Positions 52,507-61,455 of a stretch of 64,000 bases of DNA are shown here, in pieces (the stretch's first letter is position 1; each line of letters begins with the position of its first letter). The notes under the pieces were generated by a model. That model did no database searches and was not told the DNA's origin. It saw only the letters and a list, made by a program, of their open reading frames with translations. Origin of the DNA: Rhizobium sp. P40RR-XXII (GTDB taxonomy: Bacteria > Pseudomonadota > Alphaproteobacteria > Rhizobiales > Rhizobiaceae); the NCBI RefSeq assembly GCF_012641405.1, contig NZ_JABAII010000002.1:496001-560000 (forward strand), given 5' to 3'. The translations under genes and the position numbers were made by a program.

Positions 52507-53316
52507 ATGCGAACCGAAGAACAGTATCCGGCTGCGCTTTCCAGCACGCAACTGAACGATTTCATTCAACATGGTTTTGTGCGCATCGATGATGCGTTTT
52601 CACGGGAACAGGCCGCAGAAGCCCGCGCCCTGATGTGGCACGATCTTCCGTGCAGCGAGCACGATCCGGCAAGCTGGAGATTTCCGGTCGTGAGACTGCC
52701 GGGCTATGGCGGCGAACCATTCCGCACCATCGCCAATATGCCTATCCTGCACGCCGCCTTCGACCAGCTGGTTGGGCCGGGACGATGGCTGCCGCGGGAC
52801 GGTCTCGGCACCTTTCCGGTGCGCTTTCCGCATCCGGACGATCCGGGCGACGCTGGCTGACATATCGATCTAAGCTTCCCCGGGGACGACTGTGATCCGA
52901 ACGAGCGGAGCGACTTCTCGGCCTGGCGTGTGAATGTCACGTCGCGAGGGCGCGCATTATTGACGCTGTTCCTGTTTTCGGACGTCGGCGAAGACGATGC
53001 ATCGACGCGCATCCGTATCGGTTCGCACATGGATGTGGCGCGCTACCTCGAGCCGGCGGGGGAGAATGGATGCTCCCATATGATGCTGGAGAATGTCGCC
53101 GGCCATCGCCCTCAAGCACTGGCAACTGGGAAAGCAGGAACTGTCTATATCTGCCATCCTTTTCTGATCCATGCTGCCCAAAAGCATCGTGGAACGACGC
53201 CGCGCTTCATGGCTCAACCTTCGATCGGCCTCGCCGAGCCCTATCGATTGGAGCGACCTGACAAAGCCTATAGCCCGGTCGAGACAGCCATCCGCCACGC
53301 GTTGGGTAAGGAATAA
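52507..53316 (+). pseudogene. Phytanoyl-CoA dioxygenase (PhyH) family gene with in-frame TGA
   Basis: One continuous frame of 270 codons is interrupted only by TGA at 52858-52860. Before it: LNDFIQHGFVRIDDAFSREQ to FPHPDDPGDAG. After it: HIDLSFPGDDCDPNERSDFS, NVTSRGRALLTLFLFSDVGE and CHPFLIHAAQKHRGTTPRFM. In relatives the interrupted position is expected to be Trp (GW-HID), so a TGG to TGA change is the simple explanation. The iron ligands His-x-Asp (HID) and distal His (LIHAAQ) all lie after the stop. The first fragment alone cannot bind iron. Sequencing error or very recent mutation are both possible. Confidence 0.8.
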
Positions 53317-53402
53317 TCGGTGCGATAGCCCGCACCCCTTACCCAGACCCTCCCTCCGTTTTGACGGGGAGAGGGAGCTTTTTTCCTTGCCTACCAACAA
53401 GA

Positions 53403-53429
53403 AAGCCCCGCCGTTGCCGGCAGGGCTTA
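53403..53429 (-). terminator. Terminator after tig
   Basis: On the minus strand AAGCCCTGCCG-GCAA-CGGCGGGGCTT folds into an 11-base stem with one G-U, followed by TCTTGTTGG. A CCCTCC-rich hairpin with a T6 run (about 53348-53384) on the plus strand may serve the dioxygenase gene. Confidence 0.7.
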
Positions 53430-53453
53430 ATTTCAATCCGGAAGAAAACGGAA

Positions 53454-54944
53454 TTACTCGGCGCTGTCTTCAGCAGCCTTCTTCTTCGGAGCGGCCTTCT
53501 TCTTCGGCGCGGCGGCTTCTTCGCCTTCGGCGGCAGCTTCCGTTGCTTCAGCCTTGGCAGCGGCCTTCTTCTTCGGAGCAGCCTTCTTGGCAGCCGGCTT
53601 GTCTTCAGCTTCGTCGTCGGCGAGCAGCGCTTCCTTGGAAACGGTCTTATCCGTGACGGCGACTTCGGTCAGCAGGTGGTCGATGACCTTTTCTTCGAAG
53701 ATCGGAGCGCGCAGGTTGGCGGAAGCGCCGGGCGTGTTGCGGAAGAACTCCAGAATTTCCTTTTCCTGGCCCGGGAACTGCTGGAGCTGTGCGTAGAGCG
53801 CGCGCTGCAGTTCGTCTTCGCTGACTTCGACGCCGGCCTTCTCGCCGATTTCGGAAAGAACGAGGCCGAGGCGAACGCGGCGCTCGGCGAGCTTGCGGTA
53901 TTCTTCGCGAGCCTTTTCTTCGGTCGTGTCTTCGTCTTCGAAGGACTTGCCCGATTCAGCGAGATCGGTTTCGATCTGGCGCCAGATGCTGGCGAATTCA
54001 GCTTCGACGAGCTTCTGCGGCGTGTCGAACTGGTACATTTCGTCGAGCTGGTCGAGGATCTGGCGCTTGACCTTCTGGCGGGTCACCGAGCCGTACTGGC
54101 TTTCGATCTGGCCGCGAACGATTTCCTTCAGGCGGTCGGCCGATTCGAGGCCGAGCTTGGTGGCGAGTTCGTCATTGATTTCGACTTCGCCGGGAGCTGC
54201 GACTTCCTTGACGTTGATGTCGAAGGTGGCTTCCTTGCCGGCAAGGTTCTTGGCCGGGTAGTCGGCCGGGAAGGTTACGGTGATGACCTTCTCATCGCCA
54301 GCCTTGACGCCGACGAGCTGTTCTTCGAAGCCCGGGATGAAGCGGTTAGAGCCGAGGACGAGCTGCGAGTCTTCATCCTTGCCGCCGTCAAAGGCAACGC
54401 CGTCGACCTTGCCGAGGTAGTCGATGGTGACGCGGTCGCCGTTGGCGGCCTTGCCCTTCTTGGTCTCGTAGCTGCGGGCGCTCTCGGCGATCTTGAGGAT
54501 CTGCTCGGTCACTTCGTCTTCGCTGATTTCAGCGACTTCGCGGGTCACCTTGATACCGTTGACCGGCTTCAGCTCGATCGCCGGGATCACTTCGTAGGAA
54601 AGCGTGAATTCGAAATCGGCCTCGGCGGAAAGGATCTTTTCCGCCTCGTCCTTGTCCTCGGTCATGGCAACTTCCGGCTGGGTCGCCGACTTTTCGCCGC
54701 GCTCGGTCAGGATTGCCGGCGGCTGATCGCGAACGATTTCGTTCACCAGATCGGCCATGATCGACTTGCCGTAGACCTTCTTGAGGTGCGAGACCGGAAC
54801 CTTGCCCGGACGGAAGCCGTTGATGCGGACCTTGTCCTTGACCTCGGCGAGGCGCTCGTTCATGCGCACTTCCATGTCCTTGGCCGGGATGACCACCTTG
54901 ATTTCGCGCTTCAGCCCTTCAGCGAGCGTTTCGATAACCTGCAT
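53454..54944 (-). CDS. tig: Trigger factor
   Basis: Ribosome-bound chaperone and peptidyl-prolyl isomerase. The 496 residues start [20 protein letters not shown], with the ribosome-docking loop NGFRPGKVP at about residues 44-52. The FKBP domain (about 155-250; [20 protein letters not shown]) and helical C-domain follow. The last 55 residues are a Lys/Ala/Glu-rich low-complexity tail (repeats of AAPKKKAA) not found in E. coli. The ATG at 54944 follows AAGGTAGGACA and gives the normal N-terminus. Confidence 0.96.
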   Translation of the reverse strand: MQVIETLAEGLKREIKVVIPAKDMEVRMNERLAEVKDKVRINGFRPGKVPVSHLKKVYGKSIMADLVNEIVRDQPPAILTERGEKSATQPEVAMTEDKDEAEKILSAEADFEFTLSYEVIPAIELKPVNGIKVTREVAEISEDEVTEQILKIAESARSYETKKGKAANGDRVTIDYLGKVDGVAFDGGKDEDSQLVLGSNRFIPGFEEQLVGVKAGDEKVITVTFPADYPAKNLAGKEATFDINVKEVAAPGEVEINDELATKLGLESADRLKEIVRGQIESQYGSVTRQKVKRQILDQLDEMYQFDTPQKLVEAEFASIWRQIETDLAESGKSFEDEDTTEEKAREEYRKLAERRVRLGLVLSEIGEKAGVEVSEDELQRALYAQLQQFPGQEKEILEFFRNTPGASANLRAPIFEEKVIDHLLTEVAVTDKTVSKEALLADDEAEDKPAAKKAAPKKKAAAKAEATEAAAEGEEAAAPKKKAAPKKKAAEDSAE

Positions 54945-55223
54945 TGTCCTACCTTCATTCATGGCGGCCGTGCCCAGACAGCCGTTCGTTTCGATGAGCA
55001 CGACGCCGGAAAATCCCGAGCGTGGCTTGGATGCAATTCTCTTTCACCTTGCCAGAGCGCCGCGCCTTCAATTGAACGCGCAAAAGGCAGCTCTATCCCG
55101 TCACGAGCCAAAACATCTTATCCCCTTCCTCATCGAAAGCGGGATGCTTTGGGCAAGATGGCGCGTCCTGCGGCATATTGGAAGACAGGCTTGGTCGGCC
55201 TCCCCCCGTCCACAAGACAGTGT

Positions 55224-55308
<85 letters not shown>

Positions 55309-55454
55309 GTTCCCAAAACCGCATGGCGAATGCCTGCCCATGGGGCCTTCCGGAGCGCGGCGTCTCTATATCACCCGTTTCAAACCACGCAAAGGAAAAA
55401 TGACGGTTCCGCGACGACGCTTAAAGCTTATCGGAGCTCTTCGCGCAGATGTCG

Positions 55455-56072
55455 TCAATAAAGCGGCTCCTCGTAGACGGATTTGCCATCAAGCAGCAGG
55501 CTTCTGATATGGGCAACGCCATCGGAAGACACGCGAGCCGCGACGGCGACGCGATTGTCGTTGCGGGCGCTCTCGATATCGTGCCCCTGCCCCTCGGGCA
55601 CGTAATAGCGCTCGATGCCATAGGTCACCCCGATGATCGCCTGCGACGGATCGATCGCATCACCATAGAAAACATAATCGACAGGCAGGCTTTTGAGCAC
55701 GACCGTGTCGGGTTTCGGAGCGAGCGCTCCGAAGGATGATTCGACAATGCCCCAGTAACCGTCGTCCTGCTTCTTCAGGCGAACGGACAGAATCGCGTCA
55801 TTCCGGCTCATCTTCGGCGGGCCTTCGACCATCGTCGAGATCGGAACCCGCGATATGTCATAGTTCAGGATCACGTAGTCGCCACGCAGGAGATCGCGCG
55901 GATCGACCGGCGCGGTCTTCAAGAGGACTTCGGTGCCGCTTCGCAGCCCCCAGGCGCGCTCGCCGACCATATATCCGAGGACCGCGGTCTGCAGCACCGC
56001 GACGATGATGGCGGCAACCCACGCTCGGGAACGACCGCCGAGGACTATGTTCTTGTCAGTTATATAGGTCAT
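55455..56072 (-). CDS. GDYXXLXY-family protein
   Basis: The 205-residue protein has one N-terminal membrane helix (WVAAIIVAVLQTAVLGYMVG) and the name-giving motif RGDYVILNYDIS. The rest is predicted beta-rich and outside or periplasmic (YWGIVESSFGALAPKPDTVV, IGVTYGIERYYVPEGQGHDI). Family function is unknown. It overlaps the DUF2157 gene by 4 bases (ATGA), and the two gene families commonly occur together. Confidence 0.88.
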   Translation of the reverse strand: MTYITDKNIVLGGRSRAWVAAIIVAVLQTAVLGYMVGERAWGLRSGTEVLLKTAPVDPRDLLRGDYVILNYDISRVPISTMVEGPPKMSRNDAILSVRLKKQDDGYWGIVESSFGALAPKPDTVVLKSLPVDYVFYGDAIDPSQAIIGVTYGIERYYVPEGQGHDIESARNDNRVAVAARVSSDGVAHIRSLLLDGKSVYEEPLY

Positions 56073-57208
56073 GCCCGAGTTCCCTGCCCGCTAGCCGCTG
56101 AAAATCGCCTTTCCAGCCGTATGACCAGCCAGGCGGCAATGGCCACCAGCAAGCCGGCGACCAGGAAAAAGCCGGCCGTGCCGATGATCGAGCCGATCGT
56201 CTCGCCGGCAAGATAGAGAATTTCGCAGGCAAAGACGAAATAGGCGAGATAGCGAACCGCACCGTTATCACGGCCAGCAAGGACGATTGCGATCACCGAA
56301 CTCACGAGCGTCACTGCGGCCACGATGATGAGCGGCAGCTTGTCTTCCACCCAGACATTGTTTTCGAAAGAGCCGTTGCTGATCTCCGCATGGACCAGGA
56401 AGAAGCCGATCGATGCGACAAGAAAGGCATAGAAGGCTGGGGCCGCTCCAGCCGTTCGCGCAAGCGCCATCAGCGGCGAAGCGGGAATGCTTGCGAGAAG
56501 AAAGGCCGCCATTCCGAGGCCGGCAAACAGGATCGCGGTGTTCAGGCTCTCATGCCGGGCGAAAAGCCAGGTAAACCACCCCACCAGCATGATGTAAGCG
56601 AGATGCCGCGCGCCCGGCGCGTCGACATACCTGACGAGCGCAATCAAAATGACGGCCATCAGAGGCGGCACCCATGGCATGATGCCATGCCACTGATCGA
56701 AATGGTCCCACAGATAGACGCCGCAGAATGCCCAGGCGAGGAAGCCGGCAAGGGCTACCTGCGCGCTCAAGCGAAACAGCGCCGCCACGATGCAGGCCGC
56801 CGCAAACCAGACGAGCATCATTGTCAGCTCGTCGCCGGACATGTTGTACATCTGGCCGACGAGCGCCATGGCCCCGCCGAAGCTCAGCGTACCCAAGATC
56901 AAAAGTCCGGATGCGACAATCGAGCGACCCAGGGTAAGGAGATGCGCCGCGCCGAGATAGAAGGCCCATATCATGGCGACGAGCCCCGCAAGCCGCATGA
57001 TTCTCGGAATTGCCTCCCAATTTGCGGAAACGAAAAGCAGTATCGCAAGGCCGAGAAGCACGGCCGCTATGATAGTCAGCACGCGCCCGGCACTGAAGCT
57101 CGTCCGGCGGCCGTCATATTCACGCAGCACCGCCTCCGCGGCGCCTACATCGACAAGACCTTTTTCGACCCAGATTTTCAGATCTCGTTCCAGCCTGCCC
57201 CTGTACAT
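56069..57208 (-). CDS. DUF2157 multi-pass membrane protein
   Basis: The 379-residue protein has an N-terminal cytoplasmic segment (YRGRLERDLKIWVEKGLVDV, GAAEAVLREYD) characteristic of DUF2157. About ten membrane helices follow, with FVSANWEAIPRIMRLAGLVA near the start. No catalytic motif is visible. The function is unknown. It is the promoter-proximal gene of the pair with the GDYXXLXY protein. Confidence 0.88.
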   Translation of the reverse strand: MYRGRLERDLKIWVEKGLVDVGAAEAVLREYDGRRTSFSAGRVLTIIAAVLLGLAILLFVSANWEAIPRIMRLAGLVAMIWAFYLGAAHLLTLGRSIVASGLLILGTLSFGGAMALVGQMYNMSGDELTMMLVWFAAACIVAALFRLSAQVALAGFLAWAFCGVYLWDHFDQWHGIMPWVPPLMAVILIALVRYVDAPGARHLAYIMLVGWFTWLFARHESLNTAILFAGLGMAAFLLASIPASPLMALARTAGAAPAFYAFLVASIGFFLVHAEISNGSFENNVWVEDKLPLIIVAAVTLVSSVIAIVLAGRDNGAVRYLAYFVFACEILYLAGETIGSIIGTAGFFLVAGLLVAIAAWLVIRLERRFSAASGQGTRA

Positions 57209-57486
57209 CCCCGCTCCCTAGCTGCGACTCCGTTGCGGGGAGAAATATCACAATTCCGCCAACTATGCCGCCGGCACCTTCCGGCGGAAATATGTCCCAC
57301 GTTAATACGGAATTAAGCGATGATTTGGCATTATGAGGAAAGGTATCACGATACCCTTACAAGGCATGCACGTTCGACATGTCTCCTATGAAATTATTGC
57401 GCTGCACAAAATCAAAAAGTCATACTATTAATAGATCAACAAAACACGGCAATGGCGCGCCGGGCCGGCTTCAGTCGGAAAAGCCT
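57209..57486. other. Upstream region of the small RNA
   Basis: No gene is seen. It contains the DUF2157 promoter region at the left, and at the right the TGC-rich box (57396-57411) and a possible -10 TACTAT (57423-57428) for the small RNA. Confidence 0.5.
57396..57428 (+). promoter_or_regulatory. TGC-rich box and -10 for the small RNA
   Basis: ATTGCGCTGCACAAAA (57396-57411) followed by TACTAT (57423-57428). The box is nearly the same as those before the phasin gene and the second DUF1127 gene. This would place a transcript start near 57436. Confidence 0.5.
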
Positions 57487-57511
57487 GGGGACTTATGTCC
57501 CGACACGGAAT

Positions 57512-57632
57512 TCGGAGCTGCACACTCCTCCTCCCAGTGCGCTCCGATAGATTGACGACACTCCTCCTCCCAGTCGTCAATCATCTCAAATGACGCCCAC
57601 CGCACCTCCTCCCGCGGTGGGCGTTATTTTTT
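57512..57632 (+). ncRNA. Small RNA with three CCTCCTCCC loops (cuckoo/alpha-r14 type)
   Basis: Three consecutive hairpins each display CCUCCUCCC in the loop. Hairpin 1: TCGGAG (57512-57517) and GCAC with GTGC and CTCCGA (57542-57547), motif at 57527-57535. Hairpin 2: GATTGACGAC (57550-57559) with GTCGTCAATC (57573-57582), motif 57563-57571. Hairpin 3: ACGCCCACCGC (57593-57603) with GCGGTGGGCGT (57614-57624), motif 57605-57613, followed by TATTTTTTT as terminator. Such loops can pair with Shine-Dalgarno GGAGG. The 5' end could extend to about 57436, including a further small hairpin GGGAC-TTAT-GTCCC (57488-57501). Confidence 0.88.
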
Positions 57633-58059
57633 CCGGTCCAAATCGGCTTCATATGCTGCGAACACCCTAATGGGTTGGCAAATGCCGGAACCTGACACCC
57701 AAGCAGTCGAGCGAAAATCCGCAGCCGGAAAACAAGCCGCTGCAGCGACACGACCTCTCCCCAAACAGCATGGCTGGCCAAAACATGGCCGAAGGCCGGC
57801 AACAAACGGAAAGCGCTTGCGAAAGCCGGGTATTGCCGTGAAGCGAACCTCTCAAGCAGTTCTTCATTCGGCCGCGATATGCACATAAAGCAGCCATTAT
57901 CTTAGGCAGATTACCCACGAGACTTGCATATTGTGCATAGGTGGCATGAAGCATTCGCTCTTTTAGTTTTCGCGGCGCAGCATATATTTAAATCCATTAG
58001 ATCGACGACGGAACCAATCGCGGAACCGCTCGATCCCGGATCCTCGAAAGGGACTTAAC
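57633..58059. other. Region between small RNA and first DUF1127 gene
   Basis: About 430 bases without a supported gene. At 57924-57940 is TTGCATATTGTGCATAG, related to TTGCACAAATGCATAG at 58385-58400 before the second DUF1127 gene. The first DUF1127 promoter and leader should lie in the right half. Confidence 0.45.
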
Positions 58060-58206
58060 ATGAACCTGACCCGTTCTTTCAATAACTGGCGCAAGTATCG
58101 TCAGACCGTCAACGAACTCGGCCGCATGAGCTCGCGCGAACTGCACGACCTCGGCATCGACCGCGCCGACATCCATCGCGTTGCCCGCGAAGCCACCGGC
58201 CGCTAA
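58060..58206 (+). CDS. DUF1127 small protein 1
   Basis: A 48-residue arginine-rich protein: MNLTRSFNNWRKYRQTVNEL, GRMSSRELHDLGIDRADIHR, VAREATGR. The YRQTVNELGRMSSRELHDLGI stretch is the DUF1127 (YjiS-like) core. Some family members in Alphaproteobacteria bind RNA and affect phosphate and carbon metabolism. The ribosome-binding site AAAGGGA is 6 bases upstream. A terminator follows (58245-58283). Confidence 0.92.
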   Translation: MNLTRSFNNWRKYRQTVNELGRMSSRELHDLGIDRADIHRVAREATGR

Positions 58207-58244
58207 TAGCCGGATAGGCTTCGCCCAATAGCGAAAGCCTTCTC

Positions 58245-58283
58245 AACGCCCGTTGCGGACCGCCGCGACGGGCGTTCTTTTTT
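58245..58283 (+). terminator. Terminator of DUF1127 gene 1
   Basis: AACGCCCGT (58245-58253) pairs with ACGGGCGTT (58268-58276), with an inner GCGG/CCGC part, followed by CTTTTTT. Confidence 0.88.
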
Positions 58284-58384
58284 GCCTGTCATTGAGCAAG
58301 TGCAGCATTCCCAGGCATCATTCAGCTATTCGCCACATGCAAGGCAGTTAAATTTTGAGCATTGATGGCTTTTTGGGCGGCACA

Positions 58385-58449
58385 TTGCACAAATGCATAG
58401 CAGACGCCATTTATTTGCACTGCACAAAAGACCTCCTCGCGCCTATATG
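58385..58449 (+). promoter_or_regulatory. Control region of DUF1127 gene 2
   Basis: TTGCACAAATGCATAG (58385-58400) and TTTGCACTGCACAAAA (58414-58429), then TATATG (58444-58449). The second box differs from the small-RNA box at only two of 16 positions. Confidence 0.5.
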
Positions 58450-58509
58450 GAGTGCAAGCGCTGAGACGGTAATCGTACCGCTCGCAACCAAGATACCGAG
58501 GATAAGATC

Positions 58510-58653
58510 ATGAACCCGATTCGCATTGCAAAGAACTGGATCAGCTACCGCCGCACTCTGAACGAACTTGGCAACCTCTCCAGCCAGACCCTTTCGGACA
58601 TCGGCGTCAGCCGCTACGAGATCCGCAATATCGCTTCTCGTTCCTTCCGTTAA
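58510..58653 (+). CDS. DUF1127 small protein 2
   Basis: A 47-residue protein: MNPIRIAKNWISYRRTLNEL, GNLSSQTLSDIGVSRYEIRN, IASRSFR. It shares the YRRTLNELGNLSSxxLxDIG core with protein 1. It is too short for usual gene callers but has AAGATC-type upstream purines, a stop, and its own terminator. Both proteins are basic and probably interact with RNA. Confidence 0.92.
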   Translation: MNPIRIAKNWISYRRTLNELGNLSSQTLSDIGVSRYEIRNIASRSFR

Positions 58654-58680
58654 TCGTTAGGAATTGCAGACTGCTTCAAG

Positions 58681-58705
58681 ACGGCGCCTTTCGGCGCCGT
58701 TTTTG
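58681..58705 (+). terminator. Terminator of DUF1127 gene 2
   Basis: ACGGCGCC (58681-58688), TTTC loop, GGCGCCGT (58693-58700), then TTTTT. Confidence 0.9.
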
Positions 58706-58912
58706 ATTCCGGCGATTAACGTGCATCGTTCGATTTCATCGGCTCGCGGAGATTGCGTTGATTAGCGGCGAGCCGCTCGCCCCCACTGGCGCCGGGATGG
58801 CAACCATGTGCCCCAAGCGGAATAGCCGCTGCCGCCATCACGCGCGATTTTGGAACGGAACCGCGTCTTTTCTCATTTACAGGTGGAGATCTTTTGACAG
58901 GGAGGCGTGAGA

Positions 58913-59269
58913 ATGCAAATCCAAGGAATTTACGCCGCGCTCGCGACGGCGAGCATGGATAGAGCGGAGACGTTCTATACCCAACTTTTCGACCGGGAGC
59001 CCGACGATCGCCCCATGGATGGGTTGATCCAATGGCGCAACGTCGCAGGCGCAAACATTCAAATCTTCCATGACCAGGAGAAGGCGGGGTCCGGCAGACT
59101 GACCATTGTCGTGCCGAAAATGGATGAAGCCCGCAAATCGCTCGAAGACTTTGGCGTGAAGCTCACAGGTGAATTGGACGGTGACTACGGACGGATCGCC
59201 CAGTTCGCAGACCCTGACGGAAATCGCATCACTCTTGCAGAGCCGCCTTCGAGGCCCTTCAACACATAG
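58913..59269 (+). CDS. VOC-family (glyoxalase/dioxygenase fold) protein
   Basis: The 118-residue protein has the VOC fold: [28 protein letters not shown], and the C-terminal [17 protein letters not shown]. The metal ligand at the usual first His position is not obvious. It may be a resistance or unrecognised enzyme. The ATG at 58913 has GGGAGG 7 bases upstream; a GTG two codons earlier is less likely. Confidence 0.82.
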   Translation: MQIQGIYAALATASMDRAETFYTQLFDREPDDRPMDGLIQWRNVAGANIQIFHDQEKAGSGRLTIVVPKMDEARKSLEDFGVKLTGELDGDYGRIAQFADPDGNRITLAEPPSRPFNT

Positions 59270-59361
59270 CCCCCATTAAGCGCGAGACCAGAGACAAGTT
59301 CGGCGGAAGACCGAACGAACGGAAACTGATTGCATGCAACGAAAGAAGACATCGCTCTTGC

Positions 59362-59406
59362 GCATGTCGTTGCCATAAAATCACTGCACACTTTTGCGCG
59401 ACATGC
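59362..59406. repeat. Dispersed palindromic element upstream of trmFO
   Basis: GCATGTCG (59362-59369) and CGACATGC (59399-59406) enclose TTGCCATAAAATCACTGCAC and ACTTTTGCG. The 21 bases at 59386-59406 are an exact inverted copy of 36873-36893. This is a different family from copies A-C. Confidence 0.7.
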
Positions 59407-59454
59407 TTTAGCAAAGCATTGGATCGCTGCCTCGCCCGTGATAATGACGCGCGC

Positions 59455-60891
59455 ATGACACAGACCAACTCCCATTCCCCCATCCACGTCATCGGCGGCG
59501 GGCTTGCCGGCTCGGAAGCCGCATGGCAGATCGCCAGGGCCGGCGTGCCCGTCATCCTGCATGAGATGCGCGGCGTGCGCGGCACGGAAGCACACAAGAC
59601 CGACAGCCTTGCCGAACTGGTATGCTCCAACTCGTTCCGTTCCGACGACGCGACCAGCAACGCCGTCGGCGTCATCCATGCCGAGATGCGCATGGCAGGC
59701 TCTCTCATCATGGCATGTGCGGACAAGCATCAGGTGCCGGCTGGTGGGGCGCTCGCAGTCGATCGCGATGGTTTTTCCGCAGCGGTAACCCAGGCGGTGG
59801 AGAGCCATCCCTTGATTACCGTCGCCCGCGAGGAAATCCAGGGCCTGCCGCCCAGGGAATGGGACCAGGCGATCATCGCCACAGGTCCGCTGACGGCGCC
59901 CGATCTTGCCAGCGCGATCCAGGCCGAAACCGGCGCCGATGCGCTTGCCTTCTTCGACGCCATCGCACCGATCGTCTACCGCGACAGCATCAACATGGAC
60001 ATCTGCTGGTATCAGTCGCGCTACGACAAGGTCGGCCCGGGCGGCACCGGCAAGGACTATATCAACTGCCCGATGGACGAAGCCCAATATAATGCCTTCG
60101 TCGACGCCCTGATCGCCGGCGATGCCGTCGGCTTCAAGGAATGGGAAGGCACGCCCTATTTCGACGGCTGCCTGCCGATCGAGGTCATGGCGGAGCGCGG
60201 GCGCGAGACCCTGCGTCATGGACCGATGAAGCCGATGGGCCTGACCAATGCGCATAACCCGACGGTCAAGGCCTATGCCGTGGTGCAGTTGCGCCAGGAC
60301 AATTCGCTCGGCACGCTCTACAACATGGTCGGCTTCCAGACGAAGCTGAAATATGGCGCACAGGCGGAGATCTTCCGGCTGATACCCGGCCTTGAGAATG
60401 CGGAATTCGCGCGCCTCGGCGGCCTGCATCGCAATACCTATATCAACTCGCCGACCCTACTTGATGGTTCGCTGGTGCTGAAATCCCGGCCGGGCCTGCG
60501 TTTTGCCGGCCAGATCACCGGCTGCGAAGGCTATGTCGAAAGCGCCAGCATTGGGTTGCTCGCCGGCCGCTTCGCGGCTGCGGAACGCAAGGGCGAAGCA
60601 CCGTCGTTGCCGCCAACTACGACGGCGCTCGGTTCGCTGCTGAACCATATCACCGGCGGTCATATCGTCTCGCACGAGGAGCCGGGCAAACGCTCCTTCC
60701 AGCCGATGAACATCAATTTCGGGCTTTTCCCGGAACTGCAGCCGGGATCGATCGTCAAGCCGGAGGGCGTCAAGCGCTTCCGCGGCAAGGACAAGACCAT
60801 CATGAAGCGCCAGCTCATCGCCAAGCGTGCACTTGCCGACTGCGCCGCGTGGTTAGGCGTTCAGGCGCCTTTGCTTGCGGAGAGTGCCTGA
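59455..60891 (+). CDS. trmFO: tRNA (m5U54) methyltransferase, folate- and FAD-dependent
   Basis: Methylates U54 in the tRNA T-loop using methylenetetrahydrofolate and FADH2. The 478-residue protein has the N-terminal FAD motif [60 protein letters not shown], and the C-terminal [20 protein letters not shown]. The length is slightly longer than Bacillus TrmFO. The ATG at 59455 ([12 protein letters not shown]) is the likely start. Confidence 0.94.
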   Translation: MTQTNSHSPIHVIGGGLAGSEAAWQIARAGVPVILHEMRGVRGTEAHKTDSLAELVCSNSFRSDDATSNAVGVIHAEMRMAGSLIMACADKHQVPAGGALAVDRDGFSAAVTQAVESHPLITVAREEIQGLPPREWDQAIIATGPLTAPDLASAIQAETGADALAFFDAIAPIVYRDSINMDICWYQSRYDKVGPGGTGKDYINCPMDEAQYNAFVDALIAGDAVGFKEWEGTPYFDGCLPIEVMAERGRETLRHGPMKPMGLTNAHNPTVKAYAVVQLRQDNSLGTLYNMVGFQTKLKYGAQAEIFRLIPGLENAEFARLGGLHRNTYINSPTLLDGSLVLKSRPGLRFAGQITGCEGYVESASIGLLAGRFAAAERKGEAPSLPPTTTALGSLLNHITGGHIVSHEEPGKRSFQPMNINFGLFPELQPGSIVKPEGVKRFRGKDKTIMKRQLIAKRALADCAAWLGVQAPLLAESA

Positions 60892-60917
60892 CGGTTCGAG
60901 CTGAGCTTTCGGAAATT

Positions 60918-61379
60918 TCAAGCTTTGGCCGGCGATGCCTGCTCCTGCGGCTTGGCGTCTTCACCGGCGATATAATTGCCGAGCAGCCAGAGCGATACTT
61001 CCGCGGCTTCGGCGGGCGTCTTGAATTCGAACGTGCCGTTATGGTGAGGCGCGTCCAGAAAATCGACGGTCAAGCCGCGACCGGTTGCCGAAATCTTGGC
61101 ATAAGCCCTGCCGGGCTCGATCAAATGAACGCTGAAATGGTTGCGCACGTTGCGCATGAATCCGGCTTTGTCGTCATGAAGTCGTACGAAGACCGCCTGT
61201 CCATCGATCGCCGTCTGTAGCTGGCGGATCGCCTCGGTCGGAAAGGCGCGGCCGAATTCCAGAATGGCGAGGCCGGTATCGTGCAGGCCGTCTTCCTTGT
61301 TCTGCGATGCCATGCGCGTCGCGTAGTAGGCAACGACGATGACGATCGCGAACAATATGCACCAGACGACAATACCCAC
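60918..61379 (-). CDS. Membrane-anchored protein of unknown function
   Basis: The 153-residue protein has one N-terminal membrane helix (GIVVWCILFAIVIVVAYYAT), then a soluble part with AILEFGRAFPTEAIRQLQTA and FSVHLIEPGRAYAKISATGR. GTG at 61379 is preferred because GGGGGAG lies 5 bases upstream; an ATG at 61397 is possible. I recognise no family. Confidence 0.7.
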   Translation of the reverse strand: MGIVVWCILFAIVIVVAYYATRMASQNKEDGLHDTGLAILEFGRAFPTEAIRQLQTAIDGQAVFVRLHDDKAGFMRNVRNHFSVHLIEPGRAYAKISATGRGLTVDFLDAPHHNGTFEFKTPAEAAEVSLWLLGNYIAGEDAKPQEQASPAKA

Positions 61380-61455
61380 GGCGACTCCCCCTGACATGCA
61401 ATTCAGTGCCCGGCCCTCTCCATACATGCCGAGACTTGCGCGAACTTGGCGTATT

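Larger units (their letters stand above)
58207..58509. other. Region between the two DUF1127 genes
   Basis: It holds the terminator of gene 1, then the control region of gene 2 with two TGC-rich boxes (58385-58400 and 58414-58429) and a possible -10 TATATG at 58444-58449. No further gene is seen. Confidence 0.5.

Noticed and set aside
52858..52860. In-frame TGA as a selenocysteine codon
   Set aside because: The position aligns with Trp in the family, not Cys, and no selenocysteine insertion hairpin is evident just downstream.
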